The notes beneath the pieces are model-generated. The model saw only the letters and a program-made list of their open reading frames with translations. It was not told the origin of the DNA and did not search any database. From Syntrophaceae bacterium (lineage in GTDB: Bacteria; Desulfobacterota; Syntrophia; Syntrophales; Smithellaceae): a stretch of DNA of 61,117 bases. Where the stretch lies: positions 1 through 61,117 of the forward strand of contig WRPE01000026.1 of the NCBI GenBank assembly GCA_009773315.1, read 5' to 3'. The position numbers and the translations under genes were made by a program. The number at the start of each line of letters is the position of its first letter. Position 1 is the first letter of the stretch. Below, in pieces: positions 24,808 through 34,551 of this stretch.

Positions 24808-25673
24808 CTGCCCTTAATCTCCTTCCCGAACAAGCCGGTTGGCTTTATAGCGAGGATCAGCACAAGCGCACCAAATCCGAACACATCTTTGTATGCCGCC
24901 GAAAAGTAGCCGCCGCCGATGGCTTCAATCAGTCCCAAAATAATACCTCCGACAATGGCGCCCGGAATGCTGCCCATTCCGCCGAGGATAACAATTACAA
25001 AAGCTTTGACGCCGACCAAAGAGCCCATACTGGGTGAAATCATAAAGATCGGCGCGACCATGCAGGCGGCTACCGCGGCCAGACCGGTGGAAATGGCAAA
25101 GGTCATCGCGGATACGCGGTTAACATTGATACCAACGAGCGTGGCTCCTTCTTTGTTCTGGGCAACTGCTTCAATAGTGCTGCCCATTGTCGTCTTTTTG
25201 ATAAAAAGCTGAAGTAGAAAAATCATCGTAAACGCAACGGCTATCACCAGCAGTCTCTGCTGCGACATGGTGATGCCGATGACGTCGATAATGCCGGGAT
25301 ACGGATTCGGGATGCGGTGACCCTCCGGTCCCCAGAGCACCACGACTGCGTTTTCCAGAATAATCAAGGCTCCGAGCGCGGCGATAAAGGGATTAAGAGC
25401 CGGCGCATTACGCAACGGTTTATAAACCAGAAACTCCAAAACGACTCCGGCCAAAGCCAGTACAATGGCGGAAATCGCCACGGCAGGCCAGTATGCAAAT
25501 CCGAAAATTGTAATGAGAAAGAAACAGACATATGCACCAAGCATATACATATGCCCGTGGGCGAAATTCGGCACATGCAGAATGCCATAAACCATCGTCA
25601 ATCCCAAGGCGACAATGGCATATGTACTGCCCAACATGACTCCATTAAACACCTGTTGTAAAAATAGTTCCAT
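24804..25673 (-). CDS. livH: Branched-chain amino acid ABC transporter permease LivH
   Basis: A 289-residue permease of the LivH type: QVFNGVMLGSTYAIVALGLTMVYG at the N-terminus, and GGMGSIPGAIVGGIILGLIEAI as the C-terminal coupling loop. ATG 25673 was chosen because GGAG lies six bases upstream; in-frame ATGs at 25694 and 25691 would add up to seven residues. It is the first gene of the liv operon, under the promoter at 25785-25813. No livK receptor gene is in this operon; a LivK-like gene is at 41505. Confidence 0.92.
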   Translation of the reverse strand: MELFLQQVFNGVMLGSTYAIVALGLTMVYGILHVPNFAHGHMYMLGAYVCFFLITIFGFAYWPAVAISAIVLALAGVVLEFLVYKPLRNAPALNPFIAALGALIILENAVVVLWGPEGHRIPNPYPGIIDVIGITMSQQRLLVIAVAFTMIFLLQLFIKKTTMGSTIEAVAQNKEGATLVGINVNRVSAMTFAISTGLAAVAACMVAPIFMISPSMGSLVGVKAFVIVILGGMGSIPGAIVGGIILGLIEAIGGGYFSAAYKDVFGFGALVLILAIKPTGLFGKEIKGR

Positions 25674-26054
25674 TGAGACTCCATCGACCATCATAACGCA
25701 TCCTAGCACCTTGTCGGTGAATCATTCAGGGGCATGCAGCGTTCAATTTTTGGCCAAGCTTTAGGTTAAACAACTTTGGCAGCGTTCATAAATGATTGAT
25801 GATTTTTTGTCAAGGGGGAAATTTTTTATTGTAAATTTTTTTATTGACATTTTTCACAAATTTTCAAACCCCACCAATCTCAGAGCCTGCCTGGGATGGG
25901 GCGTGACCAGTGGTCAACAAAAATCTGCTCTTGCTCCCCTATTTCGTGTTAAAATGAGATGGAGACAAATATAATTCACAGTTGACTTCAACCGCGTTAT
26001 CAAGTAAAAAATACAACCTCAGTTTTAAATAACAAGGTCGAGGAAAGAATGTAG
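25674..26054. other. Divergent gap livH / plsC
   Basis: A 381-bp AT-rich gap. It holds the minus-strand liv promoter (25785-25813) and, near the end, the ribosome site for plsC. A plus-strand TTGACA at 25844-25849 has no fitting -10. No gene seen. Confidence 0.6.
25785..25813 (-). promoter_or_regulatory. Sigma-70 promoter for livHMGF
   Basis: Minus strand: TTGACA (25813-25808) and TATGAA (25790-25785) with a 17-bp spacer, about 112 bp upstream of the livH start. Confidence 0.6.
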
Positions 26055-26816
26055 ATGATTCGTTCGGCACTCTTAGTCACTTTAGGCGTAGCGATTACCG
26101 CATTTGTCTCATTCTGGTGCGTCGTCTTTTCTTTTTTTGCCAACGCGGAAAACAACGTCCATAAGGTTGCCAGCCTGTGGAGTAAAATTCTGCTTTTCAT
26201 TTGTGCCACAAAAGTAGAAGTCATCGGTAGAGAAAATATTCTGCGCGGCAAACCGCAGGTGTTCATGGCCAACCATCAGAGCGATTTTGATATTCTCATT
26301 ACGCTGGCTCATGTCACCTGCCAATTCCGCTGGATTGCGAAAAAAGAATTATTCACAATTCCCATCTTCGGCCAGGCAATGAAAGCAGCGGGCTATATTG
26401 AAATCGACCGGCAAAATCACGAAAAAGCCATGCAGAGCCTGGATATGGCGGCACTGCGCATCCGTCAGGGCAAATCTGTCATGACTTTCCCCGAAGGCAC
26501 TCGCAGCCGGAACGGCGAAATCAAAGCCTTCAAACAGGGAACCTTTCACCTGGCCATTCAATCCGGCGTGCCGATTGTCCCGATCAGTATCATTGGCAGC
26601 GGCAACATTATGCCGAAGCGATCGCTGAAGATCAAACCGGGGAAAATAAAACTGGTCATTGATAAACCGATTGCCGTGAAAGGCTACACCTTGGAAGATC
26701 GGCAGGAACTGATCGATAGAGTCCGGCAGGTCATTATTAAAAATTATGACGACTATCGGAATGCCGGCACAGTGAGTATCAAAGACGTCCAGCCAGAAAT
26801 TAAGACGGCGCTCTAA
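26055..26816 (+). CDS. plsC: 1-acyl-sn-glycerol-3-phosphate acyltransferase
   Basis: A 253-residue PlsC-family enzyme that adds the second acyl chain to lysophosphatidic acid at the inner membrane. A membrane anchor is at residues 4-29. The catalytic HX4D motif is NHQSDFD (His74, Asp79), the substrate motif FPEGTRSRNG is at about residue 145, and VPIVPISIIGSG is the last family block. The stop is directly followed by the ftsK start with no gap, so translation is probably coupled. The operon continues through rimO and the polyprenyl synthase. Confidence 0.9.
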   Translation: MIRSALLVTLGVAITAFVSFWCVVFSFFANAENNVHKVASLWSKILLFICATKVEVIGRENILRGKPQVFMANHQSDFDILITLAHVTCQFRWIAKKELFTIPIFGQAMKAAGYIEIDRQNHEKAMQSLDMAALRIRQGKSVMTFPEGTRSRNGEIKAFKQGTFHLAIQSGVPIVPISIIGSGNIMPKRSLKIKPGKIKLVIDKPIAVKGYTLEDRQELIDRVRQVIIKNYDDYRNAGTVSIKDVQPEIKTAL

Positions 26817-29057
26817 ATGGAAGAAAACCCCAAGGATCATCATAAAAGAACCAGAGAGATCAAAGGCGTCGTCTGCCTGGCCCTGGCCATCTTTCTTTTT
26901 TTATGCCTGTTTTCTTACTCGCCGCTGGATCCTTCTTTCACGCGCTTTGTGACGGATGAGCCCTCGACGCATAATCTCACGGGCAAGGTTGGGTCCTATA
27001 CCGCTGATTCCATCATCCGCCTGCTGGGCGTCGCTTCTTTTCTTCTACCTCTGGCGCTTGCACTCTGCGCGTTTCAATACTTTCTGCGTCCGGCTTTTGC
27101 AGTCAACGCCCCCCGCCTCATCGGCTTCTCCTTCTTTACGCTGGCGTGTGCCGGACTGTTTGGCGCATTGATCAAAGGAGGTCTTATTTTTTACGGAGAA
27201 ACACTCAAAGCGGGGGGATTGATCGGCGCGGTCATTGTCCAATTCCTGCTTGGTTATTTCAATCCGGCGGGAACCTATATTATTTTGATTTTTATTTTTA
27301 TTGTTTCGCTTTTCTTTATCATCGAGTTTTCTCTCGTCACCGTTACGGAAAGATTCTCGCAATCGGCCCACGAATTTATTAAAGCAATCAAAGATCGGAT
27401 TTTTTCTTTTTTCCTCCATTTTTTTTCCCGGCTCAAAATTAAAAAAAACCCCCAGCCCGTAATCGAAGAGGTCGATCCACCGCCCAAAAAAGCAAAACCG
27501 AAGAAAGTCGAACAAACGCATTTTGAATTTTCCAAACTCAAGTCCGACGGCAAGTTTCAGCTGCCGCCTTTCACCCTGCTTGCAGAAGCTCCCCAGAAGG
27601 ATACGCGCGTCAAACGCGATCATCTGGTTACCAATTCGCGCATTCTCGAAAAGAAGCTGGCGGATTTTGGCGTTGAAGGACGCGTGGTGGAAGTGATGCC
27701 CGGTCCGGTCATCACCATGTATGAACTGGAACCCGCGTCCGGTGTCAAAATCAACCGTATCACCAACCTGTCAGACGACCTGGCCCTGGCGCTGATGGCG
27801 CCCAGCATACGCATTCTGGCACCGATTCCCGGCAAATCCGTCATCGGCATTGAAATCCCCAACCTCAAAAGAGAACCGGTTTTTCTGAAGGATGTCCTGG
27901 ACAATGACGCTTTTACCGCATCGCCCCTGCGCCTGCCCATCGCGCTGGGGGTCGATTTTGTCGGTACACCGGTCATTGCCGATCTGGCTAAAATGCCGCA
28001 TCTGCTCATCGCCGGGACCACCGGTTCCGGCAAGAGCGTCGCGCTCAACGCCATGATTTGCAGCATCCTTTTTAAAGCGCAGCCCGACGACATCAAGTTT
28101 CTGATGGTCGATCCCAAACGTCTGGAGCTGTCTTCCTATGAAGGTATTCCTCATCTGATGCACCCGGTGGTGGTGGACCCGAAAAAAGCATCGCAGGTGC
28201 TGCGCTGGACGGTCGAAGAAATGGAACGCCGCTATAAAGTCATCAGCGCGCTGGGCGTGAAAAGCATCGATGCATACAACGAAATGATTCTCACCGGTCC
28301 CAAAGGTAAAATGAATGCCGTATTTAAGGATATCAAGAATGAAACCCAGCCGGATGCCGATGTGGCGGATAGTTCCGCCCAAAATACGCCACCGTTCCAA
28401 CACGTCAAGCTTCCCTATATTGTTGTGGTGATCGACGAACTGGCCGACCTGATGATGGTGGCATCGCGGGACGTGGAAGAATCCCTTACCCGGTTGGCGC
28501 AGATGGCTCGAGCGGCGGGCATTCACCTGATTCTTGCCACGCAGCGTCCGTCCGTGGACGTCATCACCGGACTCATCAAAGCCAACTTTCCTACGCGTAT
28601 CTCTTTCAAGGTTTCGTCCAAAATTGATTCACGCACCATTATTGATCAACCGGGCGCGGAACAGCTGCTGGGCGCGGGCGATATGCTCTTTATTCCGCCG
28701 GGCACGTCCAAGCTCTCCCGAATTCACGGCGCGTATGTGTCGGATGATGAAATATCCCGAATCGTCGATTTCATCAAGATGCAGGCCCAACCAACTTACG
28801 ACGCCTCCATTGAAAAATTTGAATTCGAGTCCGCGCAGGCTCAGCATGACGAAGACGGGGATGACGAAAAATATGACGAGGCAGTAGCCTTAGTGGGCGA
28901 ACTGGGACAGGCCTCCATTTCGCTCGTACAGCGTTACATGAAGATTGGTTATAACCGGGCCGCGCGCATGATCGAACAGATGGAACGCGAAGGCATTGTC
29001 GGCCCCTCCGATGGCGCGAAACCCCGCAAGGTTCTCATCAGAAAGCTGCCAAAGTGA
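26817..29057 (+). CDS. ftsK: DNA translocase FtsK/SpoIIIE
   Basis: A 746-residue FtsK. The N-terminal membrane domain has about four helices in residues 15-170, then comes a short charged linker (about 195-250), the alpha/beta motor domain and a C-terminal winged-helix gamma domain (about 685-746, VGELGQASISLVQRYMKIGYNRA). Walker A TTGSGKSVALN is near residue 400 and Walker B VVVIDELADLMM near 535. It pumps DNA during chromosome segregation and recognises KOPS. The linker is short, as in many non-enteric bacteria. It starts immediately after the plsC stop, and its stop overlaps the rimO start (GTGA). Confidence 0.95.
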   Translation: MEENPKDHHKRTREIKGVVCLALAIFLFLCLFSYSPLDPSFTRFVTDEPSTHNLTGKVGSYTADSIIRLLGVASFLLPLALALCAFQYFLRPAFAVNAPRLIGFSFFTLACAGLFGALIKGGLIFYGETLKAGGLIGAVIVQFLLGYFNPAGTYIILIFIFIVSLFFIIEFSLVTVTERFSQSAHEFIKAIKDRIFSFFLHFFSRLKIKKNPQPVIEEVDPPPKKAKPKKVEQTHFEFSKLKSDGKFQLPPFTLLAEAPQKDTRVKRDHLVTNSRILEKKLADFGVEGRVVEVMPGPVITMYELEPASGVKINRITNLSDDLALALMAPSIRILAPIPGKSVIGIEIPNLKREPVFLKDVLDNDAFTASPLRLPIALGVDFVGTPVIADLAKMPHLLIAGTTGSGKSVALNAMICSILFKAQPDDIKFLMVDPKRLELSSYEGIPHLMHPVVVDPKKASQVLRWTVEEMERRYKVISALGVKSIDAYNEMILTGPKGKMNAVFKDIKNETQPDADVADSSAQNTPPFQHVKLPYIVVVIDELADLMMVASRDVEESLTRLAQMARAAGIHLILATQRPSVDVITGLIKANFPTRISFKVSSKIDSRTIIDQPGAEQLLGAGDMLFIPPGTSKLSRIHGAYVSDDEISRIVDFIKMQAQPTYDASIEKFEFESAQAQHDEDGDDEKYDEAVALVGELGQASISLVQRYMKIGYNRAARMIEQMEREGIVGPSDGAKPRKVLIRKLPK

Positions 29058-30394
29058 AAAATAACATCTCGTCCAGGCTTCATATCATTTCATTAGGCTG
29101 CTCTAAGAATCAGATTGATTCGGAAGTCATGGGCGGCCTGGCTTTTTCGTCCGGCATGACGATTGTGGACCATCCCGATCAGGCCGACGTCATCATCGTC
29201 AACACCTGCGCTTTCATTCAACCGGCAAAGGAAGAGGCTCTGGAAGTTATCCTGTCGCTGGCCGAAGAAAAAAAGAAACGCGGGCGCGATCTGAAGCTGG
29301 TCGTGTCCGGCTGCCTGGCCCAACGCTATGGGAAAGAGTTACTTGCCGAAATTCCGGAAGCCGATTTATTTATCGGAACAGGCGAAGTCGGAAACATCGT
29401 CAGCCATTTAAAAAAATCAAAACGCGCCGCCGTAATCACTAAACCTGATTTCTTAATGACCTCGCGGCATGAGAGACTATTGTCTACCAATGCGACAAGC
29501 GCGTATTTGAAAATATCGGACGGCTGCTCCAACTGCTGCGCATACTGCGCCATTCCTTCCATCCGAGGCTCTGCCCGCAGCCGAACGCCTGCCGATATCC
29601 TGCGGGAAGCACAAACGCTGGCAGACAGAGGTATCAAAGAAATTATCCTGATTGGCCAGGACACCACCGCCTATGGCCGAGACTTAAAGAACCGCCCGAA
29701 ATTGTCAGACTTATTGGGCGACATGGCCGCCATCGAAGGCATTTCATGGATCCGCCTGCTTTATGCGCATCCGGCGCATATTACGACCGGTGTGCTCGAA
29801 GCCATCGCCGGCCATAAAAAAATCTGCCGCTATATCGATCTGCCGATTCAGCATATTGACGACAACATCCTTACCGCGATGAACCGTAAAGTGTCCGCCA
29901 GCCGCATTGTGAAAATTATTGGAGAAGCCCGAAGCATTATGCCCGACGTTGCGCTCCGCACATCGTTAATAGTGGGTTTTCCCGGCGAAACGCAAAAGCG
30001 GTTTGAGCGTCTGTTTGATTTCATCCGCGAAATACGATTTGACCATCTGGGTGTTTTTATCTATTCGCGCGAAGAAGGCACTGCCGCGGCAGCACTTCCG
30101 CCACGGATTTCGGAAAAAGAAAAGGAAAGCCGACGTGATATCATCATGAGCGAGCAGGCCGACATCTCACATGCGATCAATCAGAGATTAATAGGGACTA
30201 TTCAAGAAGTCCTGATTGAAGAAATAAACGACCGTGCCGATGACCCGTTTGTCGCGCGCTGCCGCAGGCAAGCCCCGGAAATCGATGGTGTTACTTATAT
30301 CAAAAAAACCGGCGATAAAATCGGCAGGATGGTAAAGTGCAAAATCGTATCCGCCGACGACTATGATCTGTTTGGGGAGATTATAAAAGACTAA
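29054..30394 (+). CDS. rimO: Ribosomal protein uS12 methylthiotransferase RimO
   Basis: A 446-residue radical SAM methylthiotransferase that modifies an aspartate of ribosomal protein S12. The N-terminal UPF0004 domain starts HIISLGCSKNQIDSE and has further cysteines in NTCAFI and SGCLAQR. The radical SAM motif CSNCCAYC (cysteines at about 158, 162 and 165) is followed by AIPSIRG, which marks RimO rather than MiaB. A TRAM domain ends the protein. The start is GTG 29054, overlapping the ftsK TGA. Confidence 0.93.
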   Translation: MKNNISSRLHIISLGCSKNQIDSEVMGGLAFSSGMTIVDHPDQADVIIVNTCAFIQPAKEEALEVILSLAEEKKKRGRDLKLVVSGCLAQRYGKELLAEIPEADLFIGTGEVGNIVSHLKKSKRAAVITKPDFLMTSRHERLLSTNATSAYLKISDGCSNCCAYCAIPSIRGSARSRTPADILREAQTLADRGIKEIILIGQDTTAYGRDLKNRPKLSDLLGDMAAIEGISWIRLLYAHPAHITTGVLEAIAGHKKICRYIDLPIQHIDDNILTAMNRKVSASRIVKIIGEARSIMPDVALRTSLIVGFPGETQKRFERLFDFIREIRFDHLGVFIYSREEGTAAAALPPRISEKEKESRRDIIMSEQADISHAINQRLIGTIQEVLIEEINDRADDPFVARCRRQAPEIDGVTYIKKTGDKIGRMVKCKIVSADDYDLFGEIIKD

Positions 30395-30419
30395 AGCTAA
30401 TAATAGGGAAAACTAAAAT

Positions 30420-31394
30420 ATGCAAATTGCTGATGTCTTCGCCGCCTATTCCGATGAGATGCGCCAAATCGAGGTCCACCTCGACCGCTACATCACGTCC
30501 GACGTCAAATTGATTCCCGAAGTCGCCCATCACCTGATTGACAGCGGGGGTAAAAGGTTTCGGCCTCTGTTGCAGTTGATCAGTTCCAGACTGTGCGGCT
30601 ATTCGGGAGAACATCGTTTTCCGCTTGCTGCCTCTATTGAATTCATCCATACCGCGAGCCTCCTGCACGACGACGTCATCGATGAAGCCGTCATCCGGCG
30701 CGGCAAAACCTCCGCCAACAACGTCTGGGGAAATGCCGCGAGCGTTCTGGTCGGCGACTTCTTGTATTCCAAAGCATTCAAGCTGCTTTCCGAAATCGGT
30801 GATATTAAGATTGTTCAGCTCATGTCGAAAATGACCAACATTATGTCGGAGGGCGAAGTATTCCAACTGATGAAATGCGGCGACACAAGCCTCACGGAAG
30901 CGGAGTATTTGAGCATTGTCGAAAAAAAAACCGCCGTGCTCATTTCCGCCGCCTGCGAAAGCGGCGCCGTCCTGGGCGGAGCGTCACCAACGCAGATTGA
31001 AGCGCTTGAACAATATGGTTACAAAATCGGCATGGCTTTTCAGATCACGGACGACACACTCGATTACATGGCTAAAGAAGAAGATTTCGGTAAGTCCATC
31101 GGCAAGGATCTGGAAGAAGGCAAAATGACGTTGCCGCTGATTTACACACTAGCTAAATGCACTGAGGCCGAACGCGACAAAACGAGAACGATCATCGAGA
31201 AAAAGGCTTTTTCCCCTGATACCATCCGGGATATTTTCACCTTGATACAAAAAACCGGTGGCATTGATTATTCGCTGAATCGTGCACAGCAGTTCATTGG
31301 GGAGGCAAAAGGCGGGCTGAAAGTCTTTGCCGACAACCCGGGAAAAGACCATCTGCTCGCCGTCGCCGAGTATATCCTTTCTCGAAAGATATAA
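30420..31394 (+). CDS. ispB: Polyprenyl diphosphate synthase
   Basis: A 324-residue trans-isoprenyl diphosphate synthase. The first aspartate-rich motif LLHDDVIDEA is at about residues 82-91 and the second, TDDTLDYMA, at about 207-215; GGKRFRPLL is near residue 43. Small residues before the first motif suggest a long-chain product (octaprenyl or longer) for the menaquinone side chain, in keeping with the menaquinol-linked cytochromes here. It follows rimO by 25 bp. Symbol given by similarity to IspB/HepT-type enzymes; product length is not proven. Confidence 0.88.
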   Translation: MQIADVFAAYSDEMRQIEVHLDRYITSDVKLIPEVAHHLIDSGGKRFRPLLQLISSRLCGYSGEHRFPLAASIEFIHTASLLHDDVIDEAVIRRGKTSANNVWGNAASVLVGDFLYSKAFKLLSEIGDIKIVQLMSKMTNIMSEGEVFQLMKCGDTSLTEAEYLSIVEKKTAVLISAACESGAVLGGASPTQIEALEQYGYKIGMAFQITDDTLDYMAKEEDFGKSIGKDLEEGKMTLPLIYTLAKCTEAERDKTRTIIEKKAFSPDTIRDIFTLIQKTGGIDYSLNRAQQFIGEAKGGLKVFADNPGKDHLLAVAEYILSRKI

Positions 31395-31396
31395 TA

Positions 31397-32617
31397 TCAT
31401 ACCTCTTTAGGCATGGCGCGTTTTTTTATTCCAATGGCAAACAGGATTGCAAGAAAACTCATTAAGGCCAGTATAGTAAAAGCCAGGCGATAGCTTGAAG
31501 TCGCATCAAATATTTTACCGGCGACAAATGGTCCAAATGCTCCTGCCCCAATTATAAATAATGTAAATCCGAAGATAGTTCCATGATATTTCAGGCCGAA
31601 GAGTTCAGCCAGATAAGGTGATTGTAAAGCTGCAAATCCCCCATAACCGAAAGCAAAGAATACGGCAAAGACGTAAAGCACCCAGAGGGAATCTGATAGT
31701 TGTATGATGATGAGGGATATAAACATCAGCGAGGCAATTATGATGGCGACCGGTTTATTGCCCAAACGGTCCATAGCTACGCCTAAAGATACTTTGCTGA
31801 TAATGCTGACGCCGCCAATTACGGAGATAATAGTGGCGGCTGTTACTTCCGCTATACCGACGTCTGTGGCATGAGGAACGATATGCACCAATATGGACTG
31901 CAAACATGCTCCCATCATGAGAAAGGCTCCACAGAGCAACCAGAATTGCCTGGTCCGGAGTGCTTCTTTAAAGGTAAAGTGCAGAGAGCTATCTTCATGT
32001 TCTATGGACATGCCCAAAGCGGATTGTCCGATTTCGGATGGGTCACGTTTTAACATCTGTGCACTAATAATGACCAGTGTCATTACAGTGAGGCCGATAA
32101 TGATATACGAAGTGCGCCAACCGAAACTTGATATAAAGTAGCTGGATAAGGGTGGCACAAGCATGACTCCAACACCAACTCCGGCAGCAGTAATGCCGCT
32201 CATCAAGCCTCTTCGGAAAACAAACCATCTGGCTATTGTTGAAAGTAGGGGAACCCAGGTGCCGGCGGCACCAATACTCGCAAGAATTCCAAAAATGATA
32301 TAAATTTGCCAGGCTACCTGTGCCTGGGACATCAATAAATAGCTGATTCCGAGAAGCGACCCGCAGATAGTCACGACTAACCGAGGCCCGTACTTGTCGC
32401 AGAGCTTACCCGTGAAAATACAGGCTACTGACTGTATTACGAGGTTTATTGAATAGGCGCCGGAAAGGACTGCTCTGGAGAGCCCAAATTCATTCAGCAT
32501 CGGCTTGAAGAAGACACCGAAGCTGTATTGTGCTCCCCAAACTATCATCAGGATCAGGAAACTGCACAATACGATTATGTAACCATAGAAGAGTCCAGGC
32601 TTGTTTATTTCAGAAAT
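31397..32617 (-). CDS. MFS transporter, OFA (oxalate/formate antiporter-like) family, probable AUU start
   Basis: A 406-residue major facilitator protein with 12 predicted helices, two halves of six, resembling the OFA family (KPGLFYGYIIVLCSFLILM, then QYSFGVFFKPMLNEFGLSR, and CDKYGPR in loop 2-3). These carry oxalate, formate, lactate or other monocarboxylates, usually by antiport. The frame is open to a TAA just upstream but has no ATG or GTG before helix 1. An ATT codon at 32617 has AAGGAG exactly 7 bp upstream and gives the family's usual N-terminus. A TTG at 32569 would cut into helix 1 and has no ribosome site. Convergent with the polyprenyl synthase gene, 2 bp apart. Confidence 0.8.
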   Translation of the reverse strand: MSEINKPGLFYGYIIVLCSFLILMIVWGAQYSFGVFFKPMLNEFGLSRAVLSGAYSINLVIQSVACIFTGKLCDKYGPRLVVTICGSLLGISYLLMSQAQVAWQIYIIFGILASIGAAGTWVPLLSTIARWFVFRRGLMSGITAAGVGVGVMLVPPLSSYFISSFGWRTSYIIIGLTVMTLVIISAQMLKRDPSEIGQSALGMSIEHEDSSLHFTFKEALRTRQFWLLCGAFLMMGACLQSILVHIVPHATDVGIAEVTAATIISVIGGVSIISKVSLGVAMDRLGNKPVAIIIASLMFISLIIIQLSDSLWVLYVFAVFFAFGYGGFAALQSPYLAELFGLKYHGTIFGFTLFIIGAGAFGPFVAGKIFDATSSYRLAFTILALMSFLAILFAIGIKKRAMPKEV

Positions 32618-32841
32618 TGAGAATCTCCTTTGTCTTCCATTTTATTTAGCCTCTCTAAGCAAGACAAGTCTTTCAAGATTGTTGTTCTTTCAGAAAATGT
32701 CAGGTCCTAAATAGATGATTGATCAGCATTGCTTTTTACAGTTAGAGTGTAAAACAAAGCGGCATTATATGTCAATGAAATAATAACCAACGATTACCAA
32801 TTGTAATAGTGGAGATAGATAAATTACCGGGCGCCTGTCTG

Positions 32842-33642
32842 CTATCTCGCGGTGCTTTGACCTGTCCGCGCTTTGCAAAAAAGTGTAGTTAAATAGAATA
32901 TACTCATTGAAGCGATAATCACCGGCGCGGCGGGCAAATCCCAGCGGTATGACGCAGACAGTCCCAAGAGACTCGACAACCCGCCCAGCGTCCATCCCCA
33001 GACTAAAACGGAAACGTTTCGCGCCGCTATAATTCTTCCGGTCAGCGCCGGAACAATCAGAAAAGCGAAAACCTGCAGGATGCCGGCTATCTGGATGGAT
33101 TTGATCAGCACGGCGGCAAAGCTTAAGAAAAAAAGAAGCTCCCAACCGTATGCGCCTTTCCCGTAGGCGGAGAGGTTCCAGAACTTTGTCCTGAAGATGA
33201 TATGCAGCGCGCCGACGAACGCATAAAGGACCAGTGTGGAGAGAAGTTCCTTGGGCCCCGTCCAGATGATGTTTCCGTTTAAAAGTGTTTTCAACGCTTC
33301 AGTGCCGTGCGGCGAGCGATCCAGAATCAGAACGCCCGCGGACAGGGAAAACACGTATAGTACACCGATAAAGGCTTCGATATTGGTGTGCCGTGCGATG
33401 CGTCGGGAAAAGGACAGGATGAAGGCGCCCAGGGCGGCAAATACCGCCGGATAAATCTGTTTGGTGATGCCTTCCACGCCGAAGAAAACGGAGCAGGCGA
33501 TGCCAATGCCGATAAACTGGGCCAGCGAAAGATCGACGAAGATCAACCCTCTCTCCAGAATATGCATGCCGAAATAAACGTGAATCAGAATCAGCAATAC
33601 ACAGGCGGCAAAAGGGTAGAATAAAAAAAAGAGCGCTTCCAT
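32842..33642 (-). CDS. znuB: Zinc/manganese ABC transporter permease (ZnuB-like)
   Basis: A 266-residue ABC-3 family permease with about eight helices. MHILERGLIFVDLSLAQFIGIGIA and the later IQIAGILQVFAFLIVPALTG blocks are typical of ZnuB/MntB permeases. GAGGAAC precedes the ATG, and the receptor gene ends 12 bp upstream. The C-terminus is short and basic. No ABC ATPase for it is encoded next to it, which is unusual for this transporter class. Metal specificity (Zn or Mn) is inferred only from the neighbours. Confidence 0.85.
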   Translation of the reverse strand: MEALFFLFYPFAACVLLILIHVYFGMHILERGLIFVDLSLAQFIGIGIACSVFFGVEGITKQIYPAVFAALGAFILSFSRRIARHTNIEAFIGVLYVFSLSAGVLILDRSPHGTEALKTLLNGNIIWTGPKELLSTLVLYAFVGALHIIFRTKFWNLSAYGKGAYGWELLFFLSFAAVLIKSIQIAGILQVFAFLIVPALTGRIIAARNVSVLVWGWTLGGLSSLLGLSASYRWDLPAAPVIIASMSIFYLTTLFCKARTGQSTAR

Positions 33643-33654
33643 CTTGTTCCTCTC

Positions 33655-34536
33655 TTACTTGAGTGTGTCCATAATCCGATCCATCAGAGACACCCAGTCT
33701 TGTCCCTCGGGGTCCGCCCCGACATCATGAGGGACAACCAGACTTTTAATACCGGTTCTGTTGGACAGAGCCGCCACATCCCGAGCGTTCTGATAACTTG
33801 TTGTGATGATTGCATCGGGTGGAGATTTCTTCATGCTCTCGACCAGACGGCTGATATAACCGACCGACGGCGGAATGCCCGGTTTCTCTTCAACATAGGC
33901 AACGATCTCAAATCCGCGTTCCGCGGCCAGGTATTCGAAAAACCTGTGATACGCGACAAAGCGCATGCCGTTGAGCTTGACGAATGCCCACCGCTTCTGT
34001 CCTTCCTGAACGCGCGCCCAGAAGGTGGCCAGGTTTGACCGGTAGAATGCGGCATGATCCGGGTCCAGACGGATCATTCGATCGGTCATGCCACCGGCTG
34101 CAGCCAGGATGTTGCGGACGCTTAAATGGTAATGCGGATTGCCATGCGGGTGCACATCGCCCAGGCTCCGATCCGCCGAGGCGAGCTTTTCCATCACGTT
34201 TACAAACTGAGAGCAGTCCAGGTTTCCGGCTTTCCCCGGCGCAATGCGCGGATTACGGGACGATTCGATGAGCACCGGAAGGTAGCCCGCCTCCAGGTCC
34301 AGTCCATTATAGATGAGCAGATCGGCGTTTCTTGCAGCCAGAATCATGCTGGGCCGCGCTTCGATCTGATGCGGGTCCTGTTGAGGTTTCACCAGCGTGC
34401 GAACTTCCACACGGTCTTTCCCCAGCTCTTCGGCCAGGCTTCCGATCCAGGGAAGCGTCGTCACAACCGAAATTCTGGCGTAAACCGGATGCGCCCAGAT
34501 CAGCGCCATCAATAAAATCAGCAATATTTTTTTCAT
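33655..34536 (-). CDS. znuA: Metal ABC transporter substrate-binding protein (ZnuA-like)
   Basis: A 293-residue periplasmic cluster A-I receptor with a Sec signal (residues 1-20). Likely metal ligands are His56 (QDPHQIEA), one of the histidines in HPHGNPHYHL (129-137), His197 (VAYHRFFEY), and Asp near the C-terminus (VGADPEG). The short His-rich loop HPHGNPHYH fits zinc binding, but manganese cannot be excluded. AGGAG precedes the ATG. It lies between the porin-like gene and znuB on one strand. Confidence 0.87.
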   Translation of the reverse strand: MKKILLILLMALIWAHPVYARISVVTTLPWIGSLAEELGKDRVEVRTLVKPQQDPHQIEARPSMILAARNADLLIYNGLDLEAGYLPVLIESSRNPRIAPGKAGNLDCSQFVNVMEKLASADRSLGDVHPHGNPHYHLSVRNILAAAGGMTDRMIRLDPDHAAFYRSNLATFWARVQEGQKRWAFVKLNGMRFVAYHRFFEYLAAERGFEIVAYVEEKPGIPPSVGYISRLVESMKKSPPDAIITTSYQNARDVAALSNRTGIKSLVVPHDVGADPEGQDWVSLMDRIMDTLK

Positions 34537-34551
34537 TGTCGTTGCTCCTGT

